34,541 nt of DNA, from positions 1 through 34,541 of the forward strand of contig JAXDZV010000065.1 of NCBI GenBank assembly GCA_034086705.1. Direction: 5' to 3'. Made by a program: the position numbers and the translations under genes. The notes below the pieces were generated by a model. That model searched no databases, was not told where the DNA came from, and was given only the letters and a program-made list of their open reading frames with translations. The stretch is from UMGS1225 sp034086705. GTDB taxonomy: Bacteria; Bacillota; Clostridia; Oscillospirales; CAG-272. Every line of letters starts with the position of its first letter. The first letter of the stretch is position 1. Below are positions 17,875 through 25,242 of this stretch, piece by piece.

Positions 17875-17997
17875 AAAAAAGAGACAATGGCGCCTGCAAA
17901 CGCAAACCCCATTGCCTCGTTTTTGTCAATATATTCTTTGCAACAAAAATAAATAGCGTCGCGGAGTAACACCCTCCAAGACGCCATTGCCTTTATG
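17875..17997 (-). promoter_or_regulatory. attenuator-like leader of glnN (terminator/antiterminator switch)
   Basis: About 150 nt of leader precede glnN. A terminator (17918-17909 with 17890-17881, 10 bp including one wobble, then T6 at 17880-17875) sits just before the ribosome site. The octamer GGCAATGG of its 5' arm also occurs at the 5' end of the transcript (17991-17984). There the extended stretch (17991-17982) can pair over 10 bp with the terminator 3' arm (17892-17883). A separate 9-bp 5' hairpin (17988-17980 with 17960-17952) can hide that copy. So two mutually exclusive folds exist. The signal (glutamine, an RNA-binding protein, or other) is not identifiable by eye. Confidence 0.8.
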
Positions 17998-18003
17998 GCA
18001 GTT

Positions 18004-18032
18004 ATTATACTCGCCTGTATGTTCTTTGTCAA
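18004..18032 (-). promoter_or_regulatory. consensus promoter of glnN
   Basis: A perfect TTGACA (18032-18027), a 17-nt spacer and a perfect TATAAT (18009-18004). This is the strongest promoter in the window, consistent with control being exerted in the leader rather than at initiation. Confidence 0.93.
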
Positions 18033-18033
18033 G

Positions 18034-18465
18034 CCCTTTTTTAAAAAAATTTATTCTTTTGATGGATTACAATCAAAAGGTATATTGGGAAAACAATAGT
18101 ATTTTCCAGAATGCAATTCTTCCCTCGCAATGGCATTGGGGTTTCGGCCTTTTTCATCCGCTGCTCGATTATCGCATACTCTTCACAACTTGGGTGTTTA
18201 CCTTTTCTGCAATTTGCGGTATACGCGGGGGAGTCCGTAGCAATTGCCTCTTTCTGTGTGAATCTTTTCTGTCAGATTGATTTTTACACAGAACCCCTTG
18301 CTATGGACCTTCTTATTCTGCTAAATGCTCATCTTCATTTTTCAATGCGCCAAAATATATCATTTGCACCATTTCAACACTGCTACAAACCCCGCAATCA
18401 CTAGGATACGCTGCAACGGAAAACAATCCCTCCGCTTCCGGCTGCTGCATGTGGAAAATTCCCTC
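18034..18465. other. intergenic stretch without a recognisable gene
   Basis: Between the divergent glnN and FAD-dehydrogenase promoters lie about 430 bases with only short, unconvincing open frames on both strands and no ribosome sites before them. On the minus strand, short peptide-like pieces appear in different frames (for example GNCYGLPRVYRKLQKR near 18200, then EEYAIIEQRMKKAETPMPLR in another frame). That could be a decayed gene, but I cannot name it. Confidence 0.4.
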
Positions 18466-18494
18466 TTGAAAATAATAAAAATATGCAGTATAAT
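18466..18494 (+). promoter_or_regulatory. distal promoter of the FAD-dehydrogenase gene
   Basis: A TTGAAA -35 (18466-18471), a 17-nt spacer and a TATAAT -10 (18489-18494). Transcripts from here would have a leader of about 110 nt containing a small GC-rich hairpin followed by TCTTTTT (about 18526-18548), which may act as a weak attenuator. Confidence 0.75.
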
Positions 18495-18544
18495 GGATAC
18501 GTGTGACGGGTAATCGCCTGTTATCGGGTCCCCGGCGCCCTCTT

Positions 18545-18572
18545 TTTGCATATGGTTTTAATTTGATATAAT
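18545..18572 (+). promoter_or_regulatory. proximal promoter candidate of the FAD-dehydrogenase gene
   Basis: A perfect TATAAT -10 (18567-18572) with a poor TTTGCA -35 (18545-18550) and a 16-nt spacer, 36 bases upstream of the ATG. Confidence 0.5.
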
Positions 18573-18608
18573 GCAAAATGATCACGGCTGAACAAAAAGG
18601 AGCATGGT

Positions 18609-19994
18609 ATGAAGCAATTCGATACAATCATTGTCGGAGCCGGACCCGGCGGTATCTTCTCTGCCTATGAGTTGAAAAAACAAGACCCTTCGCGCACTGT
18701 CGCCGTATTTGAAGCAGGACATCCTTTGGAAAAGAGACACTGTCCGATTGACGGCGAAAAAATCAAAACCTGCGTGAATTGCAAAAGCTGTTCCATTATG
18801 AGTGGATTCGGCGGCGCCGGAGCTTTTTCTGACGGAAAATATAATATTACTAACAGTTTTGGCGGTACATTATACGAACATATCGGCAAAAAAAAGGCGC
18901 TGGAACTGATGTATTATGTTGACCAAATCAACATGCAACATGGAGGCGAAGGAACCAAGCTATATTCAACAGCCGGATCTAAATTTAAAAAGGTTTGTAT
19001 CCAAAATAAGCTGAATTTGCTGGACGCCTCCGTACGCCATTTGGGAACAGATATCAATTACATTGTTCTGCAAAATTTATACCACAATCTAAAACCACAA
19101 GTTGATTTCTTTTTTGACACGCCGATTGAACATATCAGCGTACAATCTGACGGTGGTTTTTATATACAAACAGCAAGTGACAGCTTTACCTGTCGGCACT
19201 GCATCATCTCTGTCGGAAGAAGCGGCAGCAAATGGATGGAGACGGTTTGCCATGAACTTCAGATTCCCACACATTCCAATCGTGTAGACCTCGGTGTACG
19301 TGTTGAGTTGCCTGCGGTTGTGTTCTCGCACTTAACCGATGAACTATATGAGAGCAAAATTGTTTACCGTACCGAAAAATTTGAGGACAATGTACGCACT
19401 TTTTGCATGAATCCGCATGGAATTGTTGTCAATGAAAACACCAATGGTATTGTAACCGTAAACGGACATAGCTATGAAGATCCGAACATGCAGACAGAAA
19501 ACACCAATTTTGCTTTGTTGGTCTCCAAACATTTTTCTGAGCCTTTTGAAGACAGCAACGGATATGGAGAAAGTATTGCACGCCTTTCTAATATGCTCGG
19601 TGGCGGAGTAATCGTGCAGCGCTTCGGCGATTTGATTCGCGGACGCAGAAGCAACAACAAAAGAATCGAAGAAAATCTCGTAACACCGACTCTTTCTGCT
19701 ACTCCGGGAGACCTCAGTCTGGTTTTGCCAAAGCGTATTTTAGATGGTATCATTGAGATGATTTATGCGCTGGATCATATCGCACCGGGAACCGCCAATG
19801 ATGATACTTTGCTCTATGGGGTCGAGGTCAAATTCTACAATATGGAAGTCGAACTGGACGAGCACCTGCAAACCAAATATCCCGGGCTGTATATCATCGG
19901 AGACGGTAGCGGCATCACACATTCTCTTTCCCATGCTTCGGCCAGCGGCGTCTTTGTTGCAAGAGATATCACACAGAGAAATAGGTCCGTGTAA
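18609..19994 (+). CDS. FAD-dependent dehydrogenase, COG2509-type
   Basis: A 461-residue flavoprotein of the uncharacterised FAD-dependent dehydrogenase group (COG2509-like). The N-terminal Rossmann fold has the dinucleotide motif VGAGPGG near 9-15. A conserved Cys-rich segment follows (CPIDG, CVNCKSCSIMSGFGGAGAFSDGK, about 45-80), typical of the group, and the C-terminal FAD motif reads LYIIGDGSG then SHASASG. AAGGAG lies 6 nt before the ATG. The substrate is unknown. It stands alone between its own promoters and a strong terminator. Confidence 0.82.
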   Translation: MKQFDTIIVGAGPGGIFSAYELKKQDPSRTVAVFEAGHPLEKRHCPIDGEKIKTCVNCKSCSIMSGFGGAGAFSDGKYNITNSFGGTLYEHIGKKKALELMYYVDQINMQHGGEGTKLYSTAGSKFKKVCIQNKLNLLDASVRHLGTDINYIVLQNLYHNLKPQVDFFFDTPIEHISVQSDGGFYIQTASDSFTCRHCIISVGRSGSKWMETVCHELQIPTHSNRVDLGVRVELPAVVFSHLTDELYESKIVYRTEKFEDNVRTFCMNPHGIVVNENTNGIVTVNGHSYEDPNMQTENTNFALLVSKHFSEPFEDSNGYGESIARLSNMLGGGVIVQRFGDLIRGRRSNNKRIEENLVTPTLSATPGDLSLVLPKRILDGIIEMIYALDHIAPGTANDDTLLYGVEVKFYNMEVELDEHLQTKYPGLYIIGDGSGITHSLSHASASGVFVARDITQRNRSV

Positions 19995-20054
19995 GTACTT
20001 ATGCAGGCAGCCAAGCAGCGTCTTTTCTCGCCATACCCCTTTATAAATCGACAC

Positions 20055-20096
20055 ACAGTCCCGTTTGCATACGACGGATGCAAACGGGACTGTTTT
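20055..20096 (+). terminator. terminator of the FAD-dehydrogenase gene
   Basis: A perfect 16-bp stem (20055-20070 with 20078-20093, 7-nt loop) is followed by T residues. It lies 60 bases past the plus-strand stop. The same hairpin lies just past the rex remnant on the minus strand but has a poor U-tract in that direction. Confidence 0.9.
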
Positions 20097-20112
20097 ATAT
20101 TCTGTTAAACTC

Positions 20113-20716
20113 TTATATGATTTTCGCATTCAGATATGCAAGGGAAAGTGCCATATTTTCATACTGAATCGAACTATGGGGCTAAAGACAGCGCTACAGG
20201 TGCAAAACACCAAATCGCATGTACTCCGCTTGCAACCAGCCGCTCTCCGACACTTTGTGTGCATGCCGCAAGTACGGTAATAACGTCGATTCCCACATTG
20301 TTTTTCCTGCAAAATGCAGCAAGCGCATCTATTCCATAAATCGGCAGGCCCATATTGCTTTGCTGCGGTTTAGTCACTGAAATATCAAAGGCAGCTAAAA
20401 TACGCAAACCATAGTCTGCAAAACCGCTGTAATTCAGCAATGCCCCCCAGCTTTCCCGCATCGTCAATCACAACATGACTGCTCCGTGCCGGGGCAAAAA
20501 ACGCTTCCAATGTCTGCAATAAGGCATCGACACGGTATCCGGTTTTTGGCCTCTCAACACCGCCGAGTGCCCCAAAATCCTTTCGAAACCAAGTTTCCTC
20601 GTAAGCGTTGTAACAGAAATATTCACCATATTCGAAGGTCATACGAAAATTTCGCAAATAACGGACAAAAGAGGAACTCAACCGATTGTTGCACGCGGCA
20701 CCTCCGTTCCTTGCAT
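20113..20716 (-). pseudogene. rex: rex redox-sensing repressor, degenerate (multiple frameshifts)
   Basis: Remnant of Rex, the NADH/NAD+-responsive repressor. Pieces in successive frames read in family order: VPRATI at the start; LSSSFVRYLRNF; an HTH piece ISVTTLTRKLGF; RKDFGALGG with GYRVDALL; the Rossmann motif DDAGKLGG. Then ALLNYSGF, LRILAAFDIS, GLPIYGIDALAAF, VGERLVASGVHAIWCFAPVALS, and finally QYENMALSLAYL ending at a stop at 20113. At least four frame changes or stops separate them. One is at a run of six G (minus strand; C6 at 20443-20448), where five would restore the frame. It starts 21 bases after the membrane-protein gene, so it is the last member of the redox operon. Sequencing error cannot explain all lesions easily. 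Confidence 0.85.
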
Positions 20717-20737
20717 AGCAGCACCTGGTACAAACCG

Positions 20738-21061
20738 TCATGTGTTGCCCTGCTGTGCAGCTGCATCAGCATCAGCAATTGCATCCAACCTTTTGTTCCT
20801 GAAATACAGGCCCACATCGATGGAAATTTCAATAAAATTCAACACATAAAAGAAAAAGCTGAGAAAGAACAAAAAGCCACTGCTTCCACCGGAAAGCTGT
20901 ATAAACTTGCGAATAATCCCACAAGCATATCCAATCAACAAAAATACTTCAAAAAATAAACTCTTTCCTTTTGCCGTACGAGATACGAGCGATTTGTGTA
21001 TGGAAATAGGCCAAGACAATCCAAAGCAAAAGATTGTTAAAGCCTCCAAAAAATCAACCAT
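20738..21061 (-). CDS. small PQ-loop/SemiSWEET-like membrane protein
   Basis: A 107-residue membrane protein with three hydrophobic helices. It has the conserved pattern FGLSWPISIHKSLVSRTAKG-KSL-FF followed by a GYACGI helix and a C-terminal FIEISIDVGLYFRNKRLD. The SWP and RTAKGKS segments resemble PQ-loop (SWEET/SemiSWEET-like) proteins. The ATG at 21061 is preferred over 21070 because the AGGAG site lies only 1 nt from the latter but 10 nt from the former. It follows the fumarate-reductase-like flavoprotein by 21 bases. A transported solute or membrane role in the operon is unknown; succinate or fumarate movement is only a guess. Confidence 0.7.
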   Translation of the reverse strand: MVDFLEALTIFCFGLSWPISIHKSLVSRTAKGKSLFFEVFLLIGYACGIIRKFIQLSGGSSGFLFFLSFFFYVLNFIEISIDVGLYFRNKRLDAIADADAAAQQGNT

Positions 21062-21082
21062 GCCATCCATTCTCCTGTGTCA

Positions 21083-22681
21083 TTATATTTTTCTGCGATA
21101 ATCCGGAAGCAGCTTCGGTGAAGAAAGCTCTGTTTGAATTCCGGCGGCAGCACGCTGTGCATCAAATGCAGCAATATGCTCCAGAGTAAGTGCTCCCACA
21201 GTCACCTTTTGCGCTTGGGCGGCAGCATTTTGGCCGGCGCTTCTTCCGAAAACAACGACATCCAGCAGGGAATTCCCCATGAGACGATTCCGGCCGTGTA
21301 TGCCACCAACCGCTTCCCCCGCAACATACAAATTCGGCACGTTTGGTGTCATCCCGTCAGTACGAATATCCAATCCTCCGTTTTGATAATGCAATGTCGG
21401 GTACACAAGAATCGGCTCACGACGGATATCTATCCCGTATGCTGCAAACATACGCATCATAGCAGGGATTCTCCGTTCGATTGTACCGTCTCCGCCAATT
21501 TGCTCGATCATCGGTGTATCCAGCCAAACAGCTTGCCCGTTTCCGGTTGCTACACCCCCGTTGCGATCTGTACATTCACGAATAATCGATGCCGCGGCAA
21601 CGTCTCTTGTCTCCAATGGATGCATAAACACACAGCCGCTTCTATTGACAAGCTTAGCCCCCAGAGAACGCACCTTTTCCGTCACAAGTGCACCGAAAAT
21701 CTGCTGTGGATAAGCAGCGCCGGTCGGGTGATATTGCAGCGTATCGGGATAAAGCAGCTTTGCACCAACTCGATAGCCAAGTACCAATCCGTCGGCTGTA
21801 GCTCCATAGTGGTTAGAAGTTGGAAAACCTTGATAATGCATGCGGCCAGCGCCGCCCGTGGCAATGATGACAGTTTTAGCACGCGCTACCAGCAATTCTT
21901 TTGTTTCCATATTCATTAACACTGCGCCGGCAGCTCTTCCTGCATCATCCAAGATCAATTCCACTGCCGCTGTAAAATCGACAACAGGAATCTCCCGATT
22001 GAATACTTCATCCCGCAATGTCCGCATGATCTCTGCGCCCGAATAGTCTTTTGCGGCGTGCATACGTTTGCGAGAAGTCCCGCCGCCATGCGTCGTAATC
22101 ATCGTGCCGTCCGGTGCTTTATCAAATTCAACCCCCAGTTCGTTGAGCCATTGAATTGCCTCCGGTGCCTCTGTAACCAGTTTTGCCAAAAGCTCCCGTT
22201 TGGCGGCATAATGCCCACCGCCAAAGGCATCAATGAAATGAATAGCAGGTGAGTCATTTGCTTTGTCCGCAGCTTGAATGCCGCCTTCCGCCATCATTGT
22301 GTTGGCATCGCCCATGCGGAGCTTGGTTACAACCATTGTTTTAGCGCCGGCGCGATCCGCCTCAATCGCCGCAGACGCACCGGCACCTCCTCCGCCAATG
22401 ACCAGCACATCCACATCATAACGGATATCCGTCAAATCTACATCGGAAGCAGATATTCTGCTGTGAGCCTGCAAAATCTCGCACAGCTCACGCGGTACTG
22501 CTTCCCCCTGATTGGGGCCTATTTGCAGTGTAGCAAAGGCGCTCTTTTTATAGTCAGGGTGATACGCTGCTAGCAACGCATCTTTCTCTTGTGCCGTCAT
22601 ACGAGCCGGCTCGCATGCAATATTATCTTTTCTCGCAGCTTCAACTGCCCGTAACGATGCCTCATATTCGCTCGGATACAT
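21083..22681 (-). CDS. frdA: soluble fumarate reductase-type flavoprotein (FrdA/TfrA-like)
   Basis: A 532-residue flavoprotein of the fumarate reductase/succinate dehydrogenase family. A poorly conserved N-terminal extension (1-88) precedes the FAD motif VIGGGGAG (about 94-101), then NTMMAEGGIQAA, HGGGTSRKR and the C-terminal FAD cap HGRNRLMGNSLLDVVVFGRSAG. The histidine that binds FAD covalently in membrane Frd/Sdh is Asn127 here, so FAD should be non-covalent, as in soluble fumarate reductases and thiol:fumarate reductase TfrA. No membrane anchor genes follow. GAGGAGG precedes the ATG. It is 12 bases after the iron-sulfur subunit; with fumarase and malate dehydrogenase upstream, fumarate is the likely substrate. 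An aspartate oxidase role is less likely given this context. Confidence 0.82.
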   Translation of the reverse strand: MYPSEYEASLRAVEAARKDNIACEPARMTAQEKDALLAAYHPDYKKSAFATLQIGPNQGEAVPRELCEILQAHSRISASDVDLTDIRYDVDVLVIGGGGAGASAAIEADRAGAKTMVVTKLRMGDANTMMAEGGIQAADKANDSPAIHFIDAFGGGHYAAKRELLAKLVTEAPEAIQWLNELGVEFDKAPDGTMITTHGGGTSRKRMHAAKDYSGAEIMRTLRDEVFNREIPVVDFTAAVELILDDAGRAAGAVLMNMETKELLVARAKTVIIATGGAGRMHYQGFPTSNHYGATADGLVLGYRVGAKLLYPDTLQYHPTGAAYPQQIFGALVTEKVRSLGAKLVNRSGCVFMHPLETRDVAAASIIRECTDRNGGVATGNGQAVWLDTPMIEQIGGDGTIERRIPAMMRMFAAYGIDIRREPILVYPTLHYQNGGLDIRTDGMTPNVPNLYVAGEAVGGIHGRNRLMGNSLLDVVVFGRSAGQNAAAQAQKVTVGALTLEHIAAFDAQRAAAGIQTELSSPKLLPDYRRKI

Positions 22682-22693
22682 AAAGCGTCCTCC

Positions 22694-23368
22694 TCATTCT
22701 TCGATCTCTCTGTGATTATAAAGCTCTGCAAGCTCTGAAATCGGCTTTTGCATAAGTGACTCTATCAGCTCCGTAAAGCTACCGTTCTGTATTTGCTGCA
22801 CACGTTCCTGTAAATGAGCAGATTGCGGCGCAAGATACTTTCCGTTGAGACGTCTGGCTAACATTGCTACCTGCGGATGAGATATGCCTGCCGGGCAACG
22901 AGAAGAACATACCCCGCACATAACGCAGTCAAAAGAAGCTTCTGCGCATTTTTCAAACTCTCCCCGCTGGGCATAGGCGATGTATTGCATCACATTCAAC
23001 CCCTGTGTACAGCTTTTTGTACAGGCGTTACATCCAACGCAGGCATAAATCTCCGGATACAACTGCATCATGATTTGCTCTGTCGGCTGGATTTTTTCCA
23101 TATCATAAAGTTGCTTGACCAAGGGAAAAAACGGAAGTGTCGCAACATACATGTTATCTTGCACCTTGGTTTGGCACGCGAGGCAGCTTTTCAGTTCGCG
23201 CTCTCCCTTGATTCGATAAATCGTTGCGCAGGCGCCGCAAAAACCATTTCTGCAACCGCATCCTCGTATGAGCTGATATCCGGCATACTCCATTGCCCGC
23301 ATGATGGTCAAATCTTCCGGCACACTGTACTGCTTTCCGAACAAATAAACATTCACCATATTCGTCAT
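22694..23368 (-). CDS. frdB: iron-sulfur subunit, FrdB/TfrB-like ([2Fe-2S] + two 4Fe-4S motifs)
   Basis: A 224-residue electron-transfer subunit. The N-terminal plant-type [2Fe-2S] domain has cysteines at 39, 44, 47 and 62 (GCGCRNGFCGAC). Two full ferredoxin motifs follow: C110-x2-C113-x2-C116-x3-C120 and C148-x2-C151-x2-C154-x3-C158-P. Classical FrdB/SdhB has a [3Fe-4S] site that lacks one of these cysteines; here both motifs are complete, as in TfrB and HdrC-like proteins. The HdrB-like CCG half found fused in methanogen TfrB is absent, but a separate HdrB is encoded upstream. The start at 23368 has GAGGAGG 8 nt before it; the frame back to 23491 overlaps the previous gene. Confidence 0.82.
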   Translation of the reverse strand: MTNMVNVYLFGKQYSVPEDLTIMRAMEYAGYQLIRGCGCRNGFCGACATIYRIKGERELKSCLACQTKVQDNMYVATLPFFPLVKQLYDMEKIQPTEQIMMQLYPEIYACVGCNACTKSCTQGLNVMQYIAYAQRGEFEKCAEASFDCVMCGVCSSRCPAGISHPQVAMLARRLNGKYLAPQSAHLQERVQQIQNGSFTELIESLMQKPISELAELYNHREIEE

Positions 23369-23390
23369 TGTTCTCTCCTCCTCATGCACA

Positions 23391-24224
23391 TCAATACTCA
23401 TTCGGCAGTTCCTCCAGCTCATCACATCGGAAAACCGGACCGTCTTTACAAACATATTTAGCACCAATATTACATCTGCCGCATTTGCCAATACCGCACT
23501 TCATGCGCAGTTCCATGGTGGTATACACCTGTGTTTTATCGAACCCCAACTCCACAAGGGCGGCAAGTGTAAATTTGATCATTATGGGAGGCCCACAGAG
23601 AACTGCAATTTTGTCAGTAGAGAAACCGAGTTCTTTGACATAGCTGGGGACAAATCCAACGTGCCCGTTCCACTGCGGTTGTTCTCTGTCAATGGTCAGA
23701 TGCACACGAACACCGGCATCCGTAGACCATTCTTCAATAATTTCCTGATAGTCCACCAAATCCTGCATAGAGCGGGAACCGTATACAATATCAATCGACC
23801 CATAGCGATCTCTGTAATGTCTGCAATAATTGATAACTGAGCGCAGCGGCGCTAAGCCAATCCCGCCGGCAATGAAAAGCAAATCGCGTCCGGCAAACTC
23901 CGTATCCACCGGAAAAGGCCTGCCGTAAGGACCGCGAATCGTAATCTGCTGACCAACCTCCATAGCATGCAACCATTCTGTCACACAGCCGCATTTTTTT
24001 ATTGAAAACTCCATAAATACTTCATTGGTCGGCGAAGATGTGATGGAAAACATCGCTTCTCCCACACCGGGAACCGAAAGCATCGCACATTGCCCCGGCA
24101 TGTGCGTAAACGCTTTTTTACCATCCGGCGTTACAACACGGAAAGTTTTAACGTCCGGGGTGTCGATACGAATATCTGTCACTTCACCGACTATGGGAAT
24201 CAGCGGTTCCTTACAGTCAATCAT
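23391..24224 (-). CDS. floxA: FAD/NAD-binding oxidoreductase, FloxA/AsrB-like
   Basis: A 277-residue ferredoxin-NADP reductase-fold protein resembling FloxA, AsrB and dihydroorotate dehydrogenase electron-transfer subunits. Seen: an FAD-binding barrel with MFSITSSPT, an NAD-binding domain with AGGIGLAPLRSVI and CGPPIMI, and a C-terminal [2Fe-2S] site with cysteines at 243, 248, 251 and 259 (MKCGIGKCGRC). It should take electrons from NADH and pass them to the neighbouring Flox iron-sulfur proteins. The ATG at 24224 is chosen over 24230, because GGAGGA ends 1 nt from the first and 7 nt from the second. It overlaps the upstream stop by 8 bases. Confidence 0.85.
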   Translation of the reverse strand: MIDCKEPLIPIVGEVTDIRIDTPDVKTFRVVTPDGKKAFTHMPGQCAMLSVPGVGEAMFSITSSPTNEVFMEFSIKKCGCVTEWLHAMEVGQQITIRGPYGRPFPVDTEFAGRDLLFIAGGIGLAPLRSVINYCRHYRDRYGSIDIVYGSRSMQDLVDYQEIIEEWSTDAGVRVHLTIDREQPQWNGHVGFVPSYVKELGFSTDKIAVLCGPPIMIKFTLAALVELGFDKTQVYTTMELRMKCGIGKCGRCNIGAKYVCKDGPVFRCDELEELPNEY

Positions 24225-25242
24225 GTGCATTTCCTCCCAAAGTTTTCATCACCTTTACGATATTCATCTGAATCGGACACTTCACAAGACATCTACCGCA
24301 TCCAACACATGAGAAAAGACCGTCCTGATTGGTCGGATAATATACCAGTTTATGCATGAACCGCTGTCTGAAGCGTTCTTTTTGCGTCAAACGCGGCTGA
24401 CCGGCCGACATTTTGGTGAATTCGGAATACATACAGGAATCCCAGCACCGAAAACGTTTAACGCCGTGCCCGGTTTGAAAGTCTTTTATATCGTAGCATT
24501 GACAGGTAGGGCAAACAAAGGTACATGCGCCACAGCCAAGACAGCTGCTGCTTAAAGAATCCCATGCCGGATCATCAAAAAATTCTTCTGTTTTTTCGCT
24601 CCCAAACGCCGTCGCCCGTAAAGAAGCAAGCGGAAGCTTTGCCAACCGTTCCCGAATGATCTGTTGCTGCGGAAAAACATCTTCCGGTTGCGCATCCTGC
24701 AGCAAATTGTGCACTGCCTGTAACACCGTCTCGCCGCGTGCAGTCCTGGGATCCAAATACAGCATTTGTTCGGTCTGCCAACAAACAACATCCCCTTGCG
24801 GCTGTGCAGCATCAATGCCAAAGGTGCCGCAAAAACAAGTTTCTGCAGGTTTATTGCAAGCGATCGCAAAGATGATCCCATGCGCACGCCTCTGGCCATA
24901 ATATGTATCGGCCGGTTCGCACAAAAAAACGCGGTCCAAAATATCCAGGCTGCGCACATCGCATGCCCTTGCCCCGAAAATAACAAAATCCTCGAGGGGC
25001 GTGCGTGTATCGATCACTTGAATCTTTTTCCCCTGAATCTGAAAATCCATCAGATTTTCGGTTTGCGGAAAGAAAAAATCTTTAATACTTCGATCTGCAT
25101 GCAGCGCTTGGCTCAGCACTGCACCGCTTTTCCACATTTGGAAAGACGAAACCCCGTTTGTATCTACAGGTAAGTATAGCGGATATTTTTCTGCGATTGC
25201 AGCAAAGAAGGCATCTATCTGTTGCAGAGCAAGCTTATACAT
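24217..25242 (-). CDS. 4Fe-4S dicluster protein, Flox/AsrA-like
   Basis: A 341-residue soluble iron-sulfur protein like the A subunit of anaerobic sulfite reductase (AsrA) and the equivalent subunit of HdrABC-FloxABCD complexes. The N-terminal about 220 residues form the AsrA-like domain (VIFGARACDVRSLDILDRVF, YYGQRR near 115). Two cluster motifs follow: C234/237/240/244, with extra cysteines after it (CPTCQCYD), and C312/315/318/322-P. It probably relays electrons between the NADH-oxidising flavoprotein and the MvhD-like carrier. The ATG overlaps the previous stop (ATGTATAA), with AAGGAG 9 nt upstream. The precise Flox letter is uncertain. Confidence 0.82.
   Translation of the reverse strand: MYKLALQQIDAFFAAIAEKYPLYLPVDTNGVSSFQMWKSGAVLSQALHADRSIKDFFFPQTENLMDFQIQGKKIQVIDTRTPLEDFVIFGARACDVRSLDILDRVFLCEPADTYYGQRRAHGIIFAIACNKPAETCFCGTFGIDAAQPQGDVVCWQTEQMLYLDPRTARGETVLQAVHNLLQDAQPEDVFPQQQIIRERLAKLPLASLRATAFGSEKTEEFFDDPAWDSLSSSCLGCGACTFVCPTCQCYDIKDFQTGHGVKRFRCWDSCMYSEFTKMSAGQPRLTQKERFRQRFMHKLVYYPTNQDGLFSCVGCGRCLVKCPIQMNIVKVMKTLGGNAHD

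Noticed and set aside
17952..17988. T-box-like string AGGGTGTTACTCCGCG in the glnN leader
   Set aside because: It resembles the T-box GGTGGTACCGCG, but only about 20 nt of transcript precede it, so there is no room for stem I or a specifier; likely chance.
17987..18404. Two about 97-residue plus-strand frames upstream of the FAD dehydrogenase
   Set aside because: No ribosome sites, skewed composition, one overlaps the glnN promoter, and no recognisable motifs.
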